Origin: Thalassobacillus devorans MSP14
GTDB taxonomy: Bacteria; Bacillota; Bacilli; Bacillales; Halobacillaceae
Assembly: GCF_000496835.1 (NCBI RefSeq)
Contig: NZ_KI543237.1
Coordinates: 908,641 to 972,640, forward strand
Direction: 5' to 3'
Length of the DNA stretch: 64,000 bases
The notes under the pieces were generated by a model. That model was not told where the DNA came from. It did not search any database and was given only the letters and a program-made list of their open reading frames with translations. Both the position numbers and the translations under genes were made by a program. Each line of letters starts with the position of its first letter. Within the stretch, counting starts at the first letter, position 1. Below are positions 44,427 through 53,730 of this stretch, piece by piece.

Positions 44427-46361
44427 TTAACTTAAAATGTTTCTTTCGTTGATGTTGACATCTTTGGCTTCTGTAACAGATACTTTTTCCCCTTCGTTTA
44501 AATTAGTAAATACGATGGGTGAAATCGTAGATGGTACATTCGCTTTCAAATAGTCAAGATCTGCCTGTAACAGCTTATCGCCTTTTTTGACGCGTTGTCC
44601 ATCTGACACGTACGCTTCGAACCCTTTCCCTTCAAGCTTCACCGTATCAAGTCCTACGTGGACTAAAATTTCATGGCCGCTGTCTGCCTTGATCCCAATC
44701 GCGTGCTTTGTCGGGAATACATTGATGATTTCCCCATCCACCGGAGAAACGAATAACCCATCTACAGGATCGATGGCAAAGCCTTCACCCATCATTTTTT
44801 GAGCAAACACTTCATCAGGGACTTCACTCAAATTCATCAATTTCCCTTTTGCTGGAGAAACAATATCCGCTTTATTCAATGGAGGCAACCCAGTGCTTCC
44901 ATCAGTCTTTGAGTCCTCCTGCACCACTTCTCCACCAGGATGCTGCATATCATTGCTATCCATCCGTTTACGCATTGCTTCTGCAAGGAAATCGACCGTC
45001 GTACCGACGATGACGTGCAAGTTGGTTTTATTCAGCTTCATGACACCATTGGCGCCCTGGCGCTTCAATGCTTTTTCATCTACCGCTTCCATATCATCCA
45101 CTTGGAGACGTAGACGTGTGGCGCAATAGTCCAATGTTTTAATATTGTCCGGTCCTCCCAATGCAGTCAGATAATGATAGGCTTTTGCATCATAATCTCT
45201 TCCTTTACCACTAGAAGGCTGGCCGACTTGCTGAGTTTCTTCCGCAAGCTGTTCGTCTTCATCTTCCCTTCCTGGTGTTTTCAGATCTAGTTTTACAATC
45301 AGGAAGTAGAATACAACAAAGTAAATGCCCGCAAACACTAACCCTTGAACGAACAGCATGATCGGTTTATCTGCGATACCGAAATTCAATAAATAATCAA
45401 TGAACCCCGCCGAGAACCCGAACCCATGCCTAATATCGAGCCATAAGGAAACCATCATGGACAGCGCAGTCAATGCTGCGTGAACTACATAAAGCAACGG
45501 GGACAGGAACATGAAAGAAAATTCAATTGGTTCTGTAACACCGGTCAGGAATGATGTAACAGCTATACTGAACAACATCCCCCCAACTGCTGCTCGGCGA
45601 TGCTTTTTCGCTGCGGCATACATGGCAAGACAGGCAGCAGGCAGTCCGAACATCATGATCGGGAAGAAACCGGCCAGGAAGCTTCCGGCACTTGGGTCTC
45701 CCGCCAGAAACCTGCTGATTTCCCCACGAACCGCTTCATCAGCGCCTGGTGGCATATAAGAACCGAAATCAAACCATACGACAGTATTGATAACGTGGTG
45801 CAGACCTATTGGTATCAATAGTCGGTTGAAGAAACCGTAAGCACCTACGCCGAGCGCTCCCGCACCAAGCATCCATTCTCCTAATCCATTGATAGCTGCC
45901 TGAATAGGCGGCCAAATGAAACCGAAAACACCGGATAATAATACCATCACAACAGCAGTGATAATCGGTACAAACCTTTTTCCCCCAAAGAAGGAAAGCC
46001 AATCAGGGAGCTGGGTCTGATAAAAACGATTGTATAAAAGACCAGCTACAATCCCAGCTATGATACCTCCAAACACTCCCATGCTTAAATCATCACCAAA
46101 CGACTCTACCCCACCTGTAAGGACGAGGTATCCTACTGCCCCTGATAACGCCGCACCCCCGCTGCCGTCTTTGGCGAAGCCCATGGCTACACCAATAGCA
46201 AAAATCAGCGGAAGGTTAGCTAATATCCCATTACCAGCCTCAGCTACAAACTTGATGGCCAGCATGTCATCCGCGCCCAGCCGTACAAGCAGTGCGGCTG
46301 CCGGAAGCATCGCGATCGGGAACATCAAAGACTTACCGATACGTTGCAAAAATGCTAACAT
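44427..46361 (-). CDS. nagE: PTS N-acetylglucosamine transporter, IICBA fusion
   Basis: Phosphotransferase permease that imports and phosphorylates N-acetylglucosamine. The 644 residues give EIIC (1 to about 370, FQRIGK-type start, FGGKRFVPI, GVTEPIEFSFMFLSPLLY), EIIB (about 390-480, phospho-Cys in LDYCATRLRLQVDD) and EIIA (about 500-640, phospho-His in EILVHVGLDTVKLEGKGF). Length and sequence track E. coli NagE (648) through all three domains, and not glucose PtsG. The upstream region has a cre-like box and a GTATAGACCA element resembling NagR/YvoA operators. No nagA or nagB lies alongside. Confidence 0.9.
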   Translation of the reverse strand: MLAFLQRIGKSLMFPIAMLPAAALLVRLGADDMLAIKFVAEAGNGILANLPLIFAIGVAMGFAKDGSGGAALSGAVGYLVLTGGVESFGDDLSMGVFGGIIAGIVAGLLYNRFYQTQLPDWLSFFGGKRFVPIITAVVMVLLSGVFGFIWPPIQAAINGLGEWMLGAGALGVGAYGFFNRLLIPIGLHHVINTVVWFDFGSYMPPGADEAVRGEISRFLAGDPSAGSFLAGFFPIMMFGLPAACLAMYAAAKKHRRAAVGGMLFSIAVTSFLTGVTEPIEFSFMFLSPLLYVVHAALTALSMMVSLWLDIRHGFGFSAGFIDYLLNFGIADKPIMLFVQGLVFAGIYFVVFYFLIVKLDLKTPGREDEDEQLAEETQQVGQPSSGKGRDYDAKAYHYLTALGGPDNIKTLDYCATRLRLQVDDMEAVDEKALKRQGANGVMKLNKTNLHVIVGTTVDFLAEAMRKRMDSNDMQHPGGEVVQEDSKTDGSTGLPPLNKADIVSPAKGKLMNLSEVPDEVFAQKMMGEGFAIDPVDGLFVSPVDGEIINVFPTKHAIGIKADSGHEILVHVGLDTVKLEGKGFEAYVSDGQRVKKGDKLLQADLDYLKANVPSTISPIVFTNLNEGEKVSVTEAKDVNINERNILS

Positions 46362-46392
46362 TTCTTTTCCTCCCTTTTATGTATTTGAACAA

Positions 46393-46444
46393 TTGAAACC
46401 GCTTAATTTAATTATAACATCGGCTTATATAGACGTATAGACCA
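46393..46444 (-). promoter_or_regulatory. nagE promoter region: cre-like box and NagR-like operator
   Basis: Reading the minus strand, TATAGACGTATAGACCA (46428-46444 in plus coordinates) contains a GTATAGACCA-type element like GntR-family NagR/YvoA sites. TATAAT lies downstream of it, and AATTAAGCGGTTTCAA (46393-46408; the other strand reads TTGAAACCGCTTAATT) resembles a cre box between promoter and start. Confidence 0.5.
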
Positions 46445-46526
46445 GAGAGACAGGTTTATGCTCGTCTATAAATATATAATTAGGCGCCCATCGAAAAATT
46501 CCTTCCTTTTTCAAAAAAGGATGGCA

Positions 46527-46556
46527 TAAAAAAAAGACACGATACATTTCGTGTCT
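46527..46556 (-). terminator. pab operon terminator
   Basis: AGACACGA and TCGTGTCT stem, followed on the minus strand by nine T. Confidence 0.85.
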
Positions 46557-46568
46557 TCAGCTGCCATA

Positions 46569-48308
46569 TTATTGGTTGATCTGTACGGGAACCCAGCATC
46601 GCACACCATTAATCAGCCAGACCGCATCAGCATGCCATAAGTCTTCTTTTTTAATTACTTGTTCTTTGATTTGCGATTTTTGCAGTAATTCCCGACGATA
46701 TGTTCCGGCAAGCAGACCAGATTCTACAGGCGGGGTCAGAAATTTTCCATCCTGCTCTAAAACGATATTGCCAATTGTAAACTCTGTAAGCTCTTCCTCT
46801 TCATTCCAGAGAAGCACCGCGAACACTCCCTCAGGAGCTGATCGGGTATGTTTTTCATATACTTCACGATGAGTCGTCTTATGATATAAAAAAGGGTCCT
46901 GCCTGTCGACTGGAGCTTGTGCAAGTGAACAAACTACCTTATCGATTGGACGTATAGTTGTCGCCTCCACTGTAGCATCACCGGACTTGTCCGTCAGCAG
47001 CCGAACTTTGAAGGCTCCCCTTGGGTTGTCAGCAGCGATATGTTCCAATCCTTGCGATACTTGTTCGATATCCATGGCAAATCCAAAATAACGCGCTGAG
47101 GACATGAGCCGGTCGATATGCAGCTGGTAAAGGGGGTAGCGGCCGTCTTGCAATTTCATTGATTCCAGCAGCTGAAATGTCTTTCTTTTTTCCTTTAACA
47201 GCCGGGCTTTTGCCATCAGTTCCTCATATTCCCCTTCAATTGTAGAATCCCATGTCACACCGCCTCCGGCACCGTAAGTCGCTGTATCCTCTTTTGTATC
47301 CAGTAACACTGTTCTGATTGGAACATTAAATACCGCTTCCCTGTCAGGGGTAATGAAGCCGATAGCTCCACAGTAAACATGCCGAGGGGATTTTTCCAAT
47401 TCGTAAATGTAATTCATCGTGCTGATTTTCGGGGCACCTGTAATGGAGCCACATGGAAACAGAGCATGAAACCAATCTAAAATGGTGGTGGCCGGCTCCA
47501 ATTCTGCCTCAATGGTCGAGGTCATTTGGTGAACGGTCGGATAGGATTCAATTTCGAATAAATCAGGCACCTTTACCGTCCCGGGCTTAGCAATTCTTCC
47601 AATATCATTGCGCAGCAAATCAACGATCATAAGATTCTCTGCCCGGTCCTTTTCAGAAGTATAAAGCCTATGCTTAAGTCGCTCGTCTTCTTCCAAATTT
47701 CTTCCACGCTTTGCTGTCCCTTTCATCGGCTTGGTTCTAATTATTCCATTACTGACCTGAAAAAAGAGCTCGGGAGATGCAGATAAAATCCGGTACCTCC
47801 CTACATTTAAATAGGCGGAGTAGTCAGACTGCTGGTTTTCCTTCAATTGTCGATAAAAAGAATAATCGTTTCCTTGAAACCCCGCCGTCAGCCTTGCTGT
47901 ATAGTTGACCTGGTAGGTATCTCCTGCTTCAATTGCGTGTTTTATCTGCAGAATCCCGTTCTGATATTCTTCCTGGGTCGTATCGAGTGTCCAGTCAGAA
48001 ATTTGATACCCGGAAAGATGCTCAGTCCGGGAATTTGATTCGACAGGATTTTCAAAAATGCCAAACCAGACAAGTGGGAATCCTACTTTTGTGTGGTGTA
48101 CTTGATATATTGAATCGAAGCCACCTGCTGCTTCATAAGAGACAAATCCTGCTGCATAAAACCCTTCTTGGACGGCAGCTTCTATTTTTTGAAAAGCTGC
48201 TGAAATTTCATGAGGATGATAAACCTCAATCACCTGGACAGGATCTGCAAAACAAATCGGCTTGTCACTGCATGTTTCGGTAAAATCAAATTGTAAGAAT
48301 GGTTCCAT
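46569..48308 (-). CDS. pabB: Aminodeoxychorismate synthase component I fused to aminodeoxychorismate lyase (PabB-PabC)
   Basis: Folate-pathway bifunctional protein of 579 residues making p-aminobenzoate from chorismate. Residues 1 to about 365 are the chorismate-binding PabB domain (KHAIEAGDTYQVNYTARL, TKPMKGTAKRGR, LFPCGSITGAPK, GGGVTWDSTIEGEYEE). The rest is a class IV PLP lyase, PabC (QLLESMKLQDGRYPLYQLHIDRL, ending LINGVRCWVPV). The lyase Lys is probably in FLYHKTTHR. It follows pabA by one base, so they are coexpressed. B. subtilis has separate genes; such fusions occur in several Bacillaceae. Confidence 0.93.
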   Translation of the reverse strand: MEPFLQFDFTETCSDKPICFADPVQVIEVYHPHEISAAFQKIEAAVQEGFYAAGFVSYEAAGGFDSIYQVHHTKVGFPLVWFGIFENPVESNSRTEHLSGYQISDWTLDTTQEEYQNGILQIKHAIEAGDTYQVNYTARLTAGFQGNDYSFYRQLKENQQSDYSAYLNVGRYRILSASPELFFQVSNGIIRTKPMKGTAKRGRNLEEDERLKHRLYTSEKDRAENLMIVDLLRNDIGRIAKPGTVKVPDLFEIESYPTVHQMTSTIEAELEPATTILDWFHALFPCGSITGAPKISTMNYIYELEKSPRHVYCGAIGFITPDREAVFNVPIRTVLLDTKEDTATYGAGGGVTWDSTIEGEYEELMAKARLLKEKRKTFQLLESMKLQDGRYPLYQLHIDRLMSSARYFGFAMDIEQVSQGLEHIAADNPRGAFKVRLLTDKSGDATVEATTIRPIDKVVCSLAQAPVDRQDPFLYHKTTHREVYEKHTRSAPEGVFAVLLWNEEEELTEFTIGNIVLEQDGKFLTPPVESGLLAGTYRRELLQKSQIKEQVIKKEDLWHADAVWLINGVRCWVPVQINQ

Positions 48309-48309
48309 A

Positions 48310-48912
48310 TCACACCTCTTTCTGTATCGAGCTCATGGTCCAACGTTTAGCGTTACAGTAAACATTTGCAAGCATTTGCATGCCAGCTTCTGACATGATG
48401 GATTCCGGATGAAATTGGAGGCCTTCCACGGGATATTTCTTATGCCGGACCCCCATCACTGTACCGTCCTCAGTATATGCTGTCACTTTCAAACATGCCG
48501 GCATGGTGCTCCGTTCCGCTATTAAAGAATGATAGCGTGTCACCGAAGCAGGGGAAAGTATACCTTCGAATACACCCAGCTGATCATGGATGATAGAACT
48601 TATTTTCCCGTGCATCGGCTTTTTACCCTTAATGACTTCCCCGCCAAAAAATTTAACGATAGCCTGATGTCCCAGACAAACACCTAAAATCGGAATCGTG
48701 GTGTGAAACGCTTCCAATACCTTCTGGCTTGTCAAAGCGTCTTCGGGATTTCCAGGACCGGGAGAAAGTACAATCAAGTCCGGGTGAATCCGGGTAATTT
48801 CCCGAGGAGAAATTTCATGGGTCTGATAAACACGCACTTGATTGTCCAACTGCCGAAAATACTGCACCAGATTATATGTAAAAGAATCGTAGTTATCAAT
48901 GACTACAATCAA
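48310..48912 (-). CDS. pabA: Aminodeoxychorismate/anthranilate synthase glutamine amidotransferase
   Basis: Class I glutamine amidotransferase supplying ammonia to PabB. The Cys-His-Glu triad is in GVCLGHQAI and LQFHPESI, with LSPGPGNP as oxyanion segment. A TTG at 48912 preceded by GGTGG gives MIVVIDNYDSFTYNLVQ, the standard N-terminus; GTG codons at 48924 and 48921 are possible but lack a site. The protein is 200 residues. It lies directly upstream of pabBC. In Bacillus this subunit can also serve anthranilate synthase; no trp genes are nearby. Confidence 0.92.
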   Translation of the reverse strand: MIVVIDNYDSFTYNLVQYFRQLDNQVRVYQTHEISPREITRIHPDLIVLSPGPGNPEDALTSQKVLEAFHTTIPILGVCLGHQAIVKFFGGEVIKGKKPMHGKISSIIHDQLGVFEGILSPASVTRYHSLIAERSTMPACLKVTAYTEDGTVMGVRHKKYPVEGLQFHPESIMSEAGMQMLANVYCNAKRWTMSSIQKEV

Positions 48913-48983
48913 CTTGTCCACCACTTTCTATAGTTATACGCACCTTTCTATTATAACCCCGGGTGAATCGATGTCTCAAACCT

Positions 48984-49016
48984 AAAAAAACTCAAGAGCA
49001 TTCAACTACTCTTGAG
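48984..49016 (-). terminator. Terminator of the yjzC-like gene
   Basis: CTCAAGAG and CTCTTGAG stem with seven T on the minus strand. Confidence 0.85.
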
Positions 49017-49026
49017 AGGGTACAGG

Positions 49027-49209
49027 TTATTTAATTTTGACCCAATAGGCAGGCTTCCCACTTGCTGGCGCCGCCGGAAATTCTTCATCTTGCGCTATTC
49101 GTATCACCTTATTCTCCTGTTCCTGCGAAAAGCCTTCTACAAGACTGTCAAACCTGTATTGTCCCGTTTCACTAGCCTTATCACCAGTTTGATAACGCTT
49201 TTCAGACAT
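49027..49209 (-). CDS. YjzC-family small protein
   Basis: A 60-residue polar protein starting at ATG 49209 behind GGAGGTG; the upstream ATG contains the ribosome site itself. RYQTGDKASETGQYRF at the N-terminus and the Trp-Val-Lys end (KPAYWVKIK) resemble the YjzC family of Bacillus, small proteins with no assigned function. It has its own terminator. Confidence 0.65.
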   Translation of the reverse strand: MSEKRYQTGDKASETGQYRFDSLVEGFSQEQENKVIRIAQDEEFPAAPASGKPAYWVKIK

Positions 49210-49276
49210 TTCATTCACCTCCATAAGGGTATTTGCTATTTAAGGGTATTTTTACTGGATCCCCACTTTTGTAAAC

Positions 49277-49308
49277 GTCCCAAGGGTAAATATTACGACC
49301 CTGGGGAC
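49277..49308 (-). terminator. Hairpin after the DUF2512 gene
   Basis: GTCCCAAGGGT and ACCCTGGGGAC form an 11-bp stem with one mismatch around a 10-nt loop. There is no T tract, so termination strength is doubtful. Confidence 0.45.
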
Positions 49309-49332
49309 GGGAGTTACCAGATACCTCACGCC

Positions 49333-49710
49333 TTAGTATTTATGATTTTCAAAAGGGTATTTAAGATGGAGAACAATCCTGGCTATATATTTGTGAAAAT
49401 AATATTCACCGATAACCATGACAAATGCAACTATTGCCCCGGAAATAATAAATGATACCGAACTGTCAACCATCACGTTTCCAAGCAGCCATGTCACGAG
49501 AAAGATCATCGCAAAGTCAACCAGCGTCGCTACGTTATTACCGGCTTTAGGGAATACTTTCAGATCACCTAATGGATAGGAAAGCGCAACAATAGCGGCA
49601 GTTATGATAAGGACCTTTCCCAAGGTCATGTGAGATCCTACACCAAGGATTAAGAACACAGCTGCAAAGGTCATTGCACTTTTAATCCCTATCGCTTTAA
49701 GATGTTCCAT
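49333..49710 (-). CDS. YndM/DUF2512-family membrane protein
   Basis: Integral membrane protein of 125 residues with four predicted helices, starting MEHLKAIGIKSAMTFAAVFLILG. ALSYPLGDLKVFPKAGN and VDFAMIFLVTWLLG are typical of the DUF2512 family (B. subtilis YndM). Function unknown. A GAGGAGG-type site precedes the ATG. Confidence 0.8.
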   Translation of the reverse strand: MEHLKAIGIKSAMTFAAVFLILGVGSHMTLGKVLIITAAIVALSYPLGDLKVFPKAGNNVATLVDFAMIFLVTWLLGNVMVDSSVSFIISGAIVAFVMVIGEYYFHKYIARIVLHLKYPFENHKY

Positions 49711-50038
49711 TATCGACCTCCTCGATATTTTCTCTATGTAATTTTTACCTATACCCCCCTTCTAACAAACACATTCTTACAAAAGGTTAAAAATATGTAA
49801 AATCTTATAAGAGATTGTAGTATCCTCGTAATTTCGTATCAAGTTTTAATCACTTAGAAGGATATCTCACAGCTTCCTTTAGTTTAAGGAAGAGATTTTT
49901 TTACAGTGCTTTAGTTAGATAGAGATAGGAAAATAGAATCCCATAAATGGTAGTATTTTTAAAAAATCAGAGAAAATCTCATAGCAATGTTAATTAATCT
50001 GCTATAATTTTACTAATTTACATGAAGGAGGAATTTCT
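49711..50038. other. Intergenic region with an orphan hairpin
   Basis: This 328-bp AT-rich gap separates divergent genes. CTTCCTT (49873-49879) and AAGGAAG (49886-49892) form a stem followed by seven T at 49896-49902, a terminator with no plus-strand gene before it. It may end a short leader or RNA. Nothing else is evident. Confidence 0.4.
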
Positions 50039-51151
50039 TTGAAAAAAATTATCGGCCTGTTAATGATGATCGGTATGTTGCTCGCCTTCCCTATTCAACC
50101 AAGTGTGTATGCGGAATCTGACACGGTTCCTGGAGGACCATCTACGGAAGGGAAAACTAACATCAACAGTATCATTACATACGAAGAAATGATTAAAAAG
50201 CTCAAAACCATTAAAGCGACCAGTAAAGGAAATATAGAAGTCTTCACACTGGATGACTATGGTACATCTGAAAGTGGCAACAGTATTTATGTTGCTAAAG
50301 CCGGTAATGGCGATAAAAAGATCTGGGTGCAAGCTCAAATTCACGGAGATGAAAAGCTTACAACAGAAGCAGCGTTGCAACTATTAAAAACCTTCGCAAG
50401 TAATGGTTCTTCTGATATCGAGACCATCCTCAAAGAATCTACCATCTATGTTATTCCAATGTATAACCCGGACGGATCGATCCTGAATAAACGACAAACC
50501 TATCTAGCAGACCAGAACAGATATGTGGATTTGAACCGGGACTGGGCAGAAGATAAATTCGAAGCGAAAGAATCAAGGGTCGTTTACGAGTACTGGACAG
50601 ATTTGAAACCTGACTTTGCAGTGGACTTGCATCACCAGGGGTTCAAGACTGTCTATGGGACCAACGAATCTACTTCATTTTCACTGGGGATCTCCCTAGC
50701 TCCTGACGGTCCGACACTTCCTGGCATCAAAGACGGTTTGTATAATACCATCACGAAACAGATGCAGGCATATGTGTACGATTCGATGATAGATTATGGC
50801 TATACGCACATCGACCAATATCAGGTCGGCGGTGGAGATGAAAAGTATTTCATTGACATCAGAGGTGGGGTTGTCTCCGCTATGATGCTGGGGACGAACT
50901 ATAATAACCTTAATGAGGACGGACATAGCAACCCGGCTATATTCTTTGAAACAAAAGGTAATACCAGAGAAGGAAATCTTGGTCAGAAATCAAATGGTTA
51001 TTTAACAAAACAGAACTACCAGGCACTGAAATCATTGCTCTACGGAATTGCTACCGGTGAAATCTATGATGTCGATCCAGACCACTGGAATGATATCCCC
51101 GCCTATCCAAGTGCAGGTTATTTAACAGATTATGAAACCAGCGGTTATTAA
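50039..51151 (+). CDS. Secreted M14-family zinc carboxypeptidase
   Basis: Extracellular peptidase of 370 residues with a signal peptide (about 1-25, ending VYA). The M14 fold has the zinc pair in QIHGDEKLTTEAAL (HxxE), substrate Arg/Asn contacts in NRYVDLNRDW, the third zinc His in AVDLHHQGF and a likely catalytic Glu in AIFFETKG. M14 enzymes remove C-terminal amino acids or cleave muropeptides. It starts at TTG 50039 after AAGGAGGAA. It lies beside a second secreted peptidase, suggesting a role in external protein use. Confidence 0.87.
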   Translation: MKKIIGLLMMIGMLLAFPIQPSVYAESDTVPGGPSTEGKTNINSIITYEEMIKKLKTIKATSKGNIEVFTLDDYGTSESGNSIYVAKAGNGDKKIWVQAQIHGDEKLTTEAALQLLKTFASNGSSDIETILKESTIYVIPMYNPDGSILNKRQTYLADQNRYVDLNRDWAEDKFEAKESRVVYEYWTDLKPDFAVDLHHQGFKTVYGTNESTSFSLGISLAPDGPTLPGIKDGLYNTITKQMQAYVYDSMIDYGYTHIDQYQVGGGDEKYFIDIRGGVVSAMMLGTNYNNLNEDGHSNPAIFFETKGNTREGNLGQKSNGYLTKQNYQALKSLLYGIATGEIYDVDPDHWNDIPAYPSAGYLTDYETSGY

Positions 51152-51159
51152 ACGAGAAT

Positions 51160-51186
51160 CTCCCGGTTAATTCCGGGAGTTTTTCA
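51160..51186 (+). terminator. Terminator of the M14 gene
   Basis: CTCCCGG and CCGGGAG stem followed by TTTTTC. Confidence 0.85.
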
Positions 51187-51412
51187 TATGCTTCAAGTTT
51201 CTCCCGTGACATTTGGCCCCTACTAGAGACTAAGTTTTAATTTTTCGATCAGCTTCTACACCCTTTTTGATTAATCGACAAATTTTTCAGGACAAAAGTA
51301 ACAAATCCGGCAACTAATTCCCTTTTTATGGAATTTAAGAAATTTACTTACAATTCAAAAAATAGGATAATGACCTTGTCTAGTAATCTATTAGAACAAG
51401 GGAGGATATTTT

Positions 51413-52789
51413 ATGTACCGTAAAACATTAACCGCTATTCTAGCAGCCGGACTGGCTTTAAGCTCAGGGATGTTACCGGCAGAAGCTGAAAACCACGTTT
51501 CAAATGAACAATCGGATCATGCCTTCGATAATAAGGTCATCAAGAAAATCGATTCAGAAAACATGTATCAGCACATCGAAGTATTATCACAGCAGCCGCG
51601 TGAAGCCGGCACAGATGGTGAATGGCAAGGAGTCCAATACATCAAAGAGCAATTTGAAAGCTTTGGATATGAAACAGAAATTCAGCCATTTGAATTCAAT
51701 AAAGGATTCGAACGCGGAACTCCGTCCATTGCATTGAACGGGAACGATTTTGCTGGAGATGTCCATACGTTCACAGGTTCGGTCAATGCTGAAGTCGAAG
51801 CGCCACTGGTCTATGTCGGACTCGCTTCTGCAGGTGAAGTTGGTGACGAAGTAGCAGGAAAAATCGCTTTGATTGAGCGAGGTGAAATTTCTTTTTACGA
51901 TAAGATTCAAAATGTCATGGACAAAGGTGCTGTAGGTGTCATTATGTTCAACCGGGAAGGAACCACGGGCAACCAATTCGGCGGGATTTATGAAGGACAA
52001 GACATCCCGGCAGTTGCTATTACTCGTGAAGCCGGGCTGGAATTAGTCGATCGTCTAGCCACGGAAGAAGTAACAGCAACCGTTTCTGTCGAGGGTGCCA
52101 GCTATATTAAAGGGACAAGTCATAATGTCATTGCTAAAAAGAAACCACACCCTAATAAAGATAACGGACAAATTGTCATGGTCGGGGCCCACCACGATTC
52201 GGTAAGTGTTGGTCCTGGAGCTAACGACGATGCTTCCGGTGTGGCTGCAGTTTTAGAGTTAGCCAGAGTCATGGCAAACACTCCTACGGATACCGAGCTT
52301 CGATTTGCTACGTATGGTGCCGAAGAAAAAGGTTTGGTCGGTTCCTATAACTATGCTTACTCTCTAAGTGATGAAGAAGTACAAAATATCGTTGGCCATT
52401 TCCAGCTTGATATGGTAGGAAGCCGTGATGCTGGAGAATTGATCATGTTCACTCCAGACGGAGAAAAGAACCTGGTGACCGACTATGGTGCTGCAGCTGG
52501 TGCCCGTGTCTCTGAAACTGTTCCATACGGGCAGCTTGGCCGCAGTGACCATGTTCCATTCTTTGAACGAGGCATCCCGGCAGCATTATTCATTCATGCT
52601 CCACTTGAACCTTGGTACCACGGGCCAGAAGATACGATCGATAAAATCAGCAAAGAAAAACTACAGGATGTTGGGGAAATTGTAGGAGCAGCAGTTTACC
52701 AGATTGCGAGACCGGATACCCCAGCGTTAGAGAATGCCAACGTTGCTCCAGGACCAGTAGAATATGACTTCGATGACCGCCCTCTTTAA
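51413..52789 (+). CDS. Secreted M28-family aminopeptidase with PA domain
   Basis: This 458-residue protein has a signal peptide (cleaved near AEAEN), a PA domain at about 120-225 (IALIERGEISFYDKIQNVMDKGAVGVIMFN) and an M28 dizinc peptidase domain. Metal ligands are in VGAHHDSVSVGPGANDDASG, ATYGAEEKGLVGS and LDMVGSRDAG, with a last His in ALFIHAPLEPWYHGPEDT. It resembles B. subtilis YwaD, a leucyl or general aminopeptidase acting outside the cell. AGGGAGG precedes the ATG. Confidence 0.92.
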   Translation: MYRKTLTAILAAGLALSSGMLPAEAENHVSNEQSDHAFDNKVIKKIDSENMYQHIEVLSQQPREAGTDGEWQGVQYIKEQFESFGYETEIQPFEFNKGFERGTPSIALNGNDFAGDVHTFTGSVNAEVEAPLVYVGLASAGEVGDEVAGKIALIERGEISFYDKIQNVMDKGAVGVIMFNREGTTGNQFGGIYEGQDIPAVAITREAGLELVDRLATEEVTATVSVEGASYIKGTSHNVIAKKKPHPNKDNGQIVMVGAHHDSVSVGPGANDDASGVAAVLELARVMANTPTDTELRFATYGAEEKGLVGSYNYAYSLSDEEVQNIVGHFQLDMVGSRDAGELIMFTPDGEKNLVTDYGAAAGARVSETVPYGQLGRSDHVPFFERGIPAALFIHAPLEPWYHGPEDTIDKISKEKLQDVGEIVGAAVYQIARPDTPALENANVAPGPVEYDFDDRPL

Positions 52790-52898
52790 TTTGAAACTTT
52801 AATAAAATTATTGCTGAGGTTGGAAACCAGATAGACAGGATAAATCTATTTATCACCTATTGTTTGAGTAACCTTGCATTATAATCGGACTAGAAAGA

Positions 52899-52928
52899 GT
52901 AGCCTTTAAATGAGGGCTGCTTTTTCTT
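52899..52928 (+). terminator. Terminator downstream of the M28 gene
   Basis: GTAGCC and GGCTGC (one G-U pair) form a stem followed by TTTTTC, about 110 bp after the stop codon. Confidence 0.55.
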
Positions 52929-53028
52929 TACTTAGAAGGAAATCAAGTAATGAATTTGTCATTTAACAATTAAATCAAACTTTGATAAAGTATAGAAAAG
53001 TATACGCTTACTCAAAAGGAGGGTTACT

Positions 53029-53316
53029 TTGACACAGCTTTTCACCGCATTTATAGCAGCTATTTTGATAATTACAGCCTTTTTTATAAACAGATATTTT
53101 GCCAGAAAAGGCGAAATAACCAACAGCATGGTCTACCCTTCGATTGTGGTTGGGGGGAGCCTTGGTCTGATGATCGGAATAATTGGCAAAGGGTCACTGT
53201 CAGGGATCATTCTCACCATGGCGATCTTATCCTTGATCGTGTTCATCCAGATGTTTGTCATTCATCGTATTTCCAAACTGATTGGACCGATGAAAAAAGA
53301 AAAACAAAATAACTAA
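53029..53316 (+). CDS. Small membrane protein, unknown
   Basis: This 95-residue protein has three hydrophobic helices (LFTAFIAAILIITAFFI, VVGGSLGLMIGIIG and GIILTMAILSLIVFIQMFVI) and a basic tail. It starts at TTG 53029 after AAAAGGAGGG, and a terminator follows. I do not recognise a family. The good ribosome site and terminator support a real gene. Confidence 0.6.
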   Translation: MTQLFTAFIAAILIITAFFINRYFARKGEITNSMVYPSIVVGGSLGLMIGIIGKGSLSGIILTMAILSLIVFIQMFVIHRISKLIGPMKKEKQNN

Positions 53317-53322
53317 CAAGGA

Positions 53323-53352
53323 GCCAGCTTATTTTATAAGAGCTGGCCTTTT
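53323..53352 (+). terminator. Terminator of the small membrane protein gene
   Basis: GCCAGCT and AGCTGGC stem followed by CTTTT. Confidence 0.8.
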
Positions 53353-53494
53353 GCTTCTCTTAGTTGAACCAAGGATTAATAGCAATTTATCCTTCTTCCC
53401 CGTCTCTTCCAGATATAGTAATGTCGACAGCTGTCCACTGCTGAGCATATTACAAAATCAGTGTTTAGATGTATGGTGTAAAATATTATTTTTG

Positions 53495-53517
53495 GCAAAA
53501 AAATAACACGCCGGCTA
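53495..53517 (-). terminator. Terminator of the type I toxin message
   Basis: CACGC and GCGTG stem with a 7-nt loop, then TTATTTTTTT on the minus strand, 19 bp after the toxin stop. Confidence 0.65.
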
Positions 53518-53535
53518 AGCGTGCCAAGAGGGTTA

Positions 53536-53613
53536 TCACTTGTCGAACTTTAGGACAGCGATTACAAACATGCCAAAGCTTAACATCAACGTCAGTACTT
53601 CAAAGGTGTTCAT
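53536..53613 (-). CDS. Putative holin-like (type I) toxin peptide, 25 aa
   Basis: A 25-residue peptide (MNTFEVLTLMLSFGMFVIAV then LKFDK) behind a strong AAGGAGGCG site. A short polar start, one membrane helix with an internal SFG, and a charged end match the holin-like toxin family of Firmicutes (pattern MxxYESLxLMIAFGxFxxAL), related to TxpA/BsrG-type toxins whose messages are silenced by an antisense RNA. The antisense gene would lie on the plus strand around 53460-53560 but no promoter could be fixed. A CAAACATATGTTTG palindrome, similar to a weak LexA box, lies 31 bp upstream of the start. Confidence 0.65.
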   Translation of the reverse strand: MNTFEVLTLMLSFGMFVIAVLKFDK

Positions 53614-53643
53614 CTTTTATCGCCTCCTTATGTAAAGCCTTCC

Positions 53644-53657
53644 CAAACATATGTTTG
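53644..53657. promoter_or_regulatory. 14-bp palindrome upstream of the toxin peptide
   Basis: CAAACATATGTTTG is a perfect palindrome. It differs from the Bacillus LexA/DinR box (CGAACATATGTTCG) at one symmetric position in each half. SOS control is possible but weak. Confidence 0.35.
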
Positions 53658-53730
53658 TCCTATTCAATTTTTCTTAAAAAAAGAAAATTCCACTTAAAAA
53701 GCCCCCCTTATCAGGAGGGAGGCGATTTAA

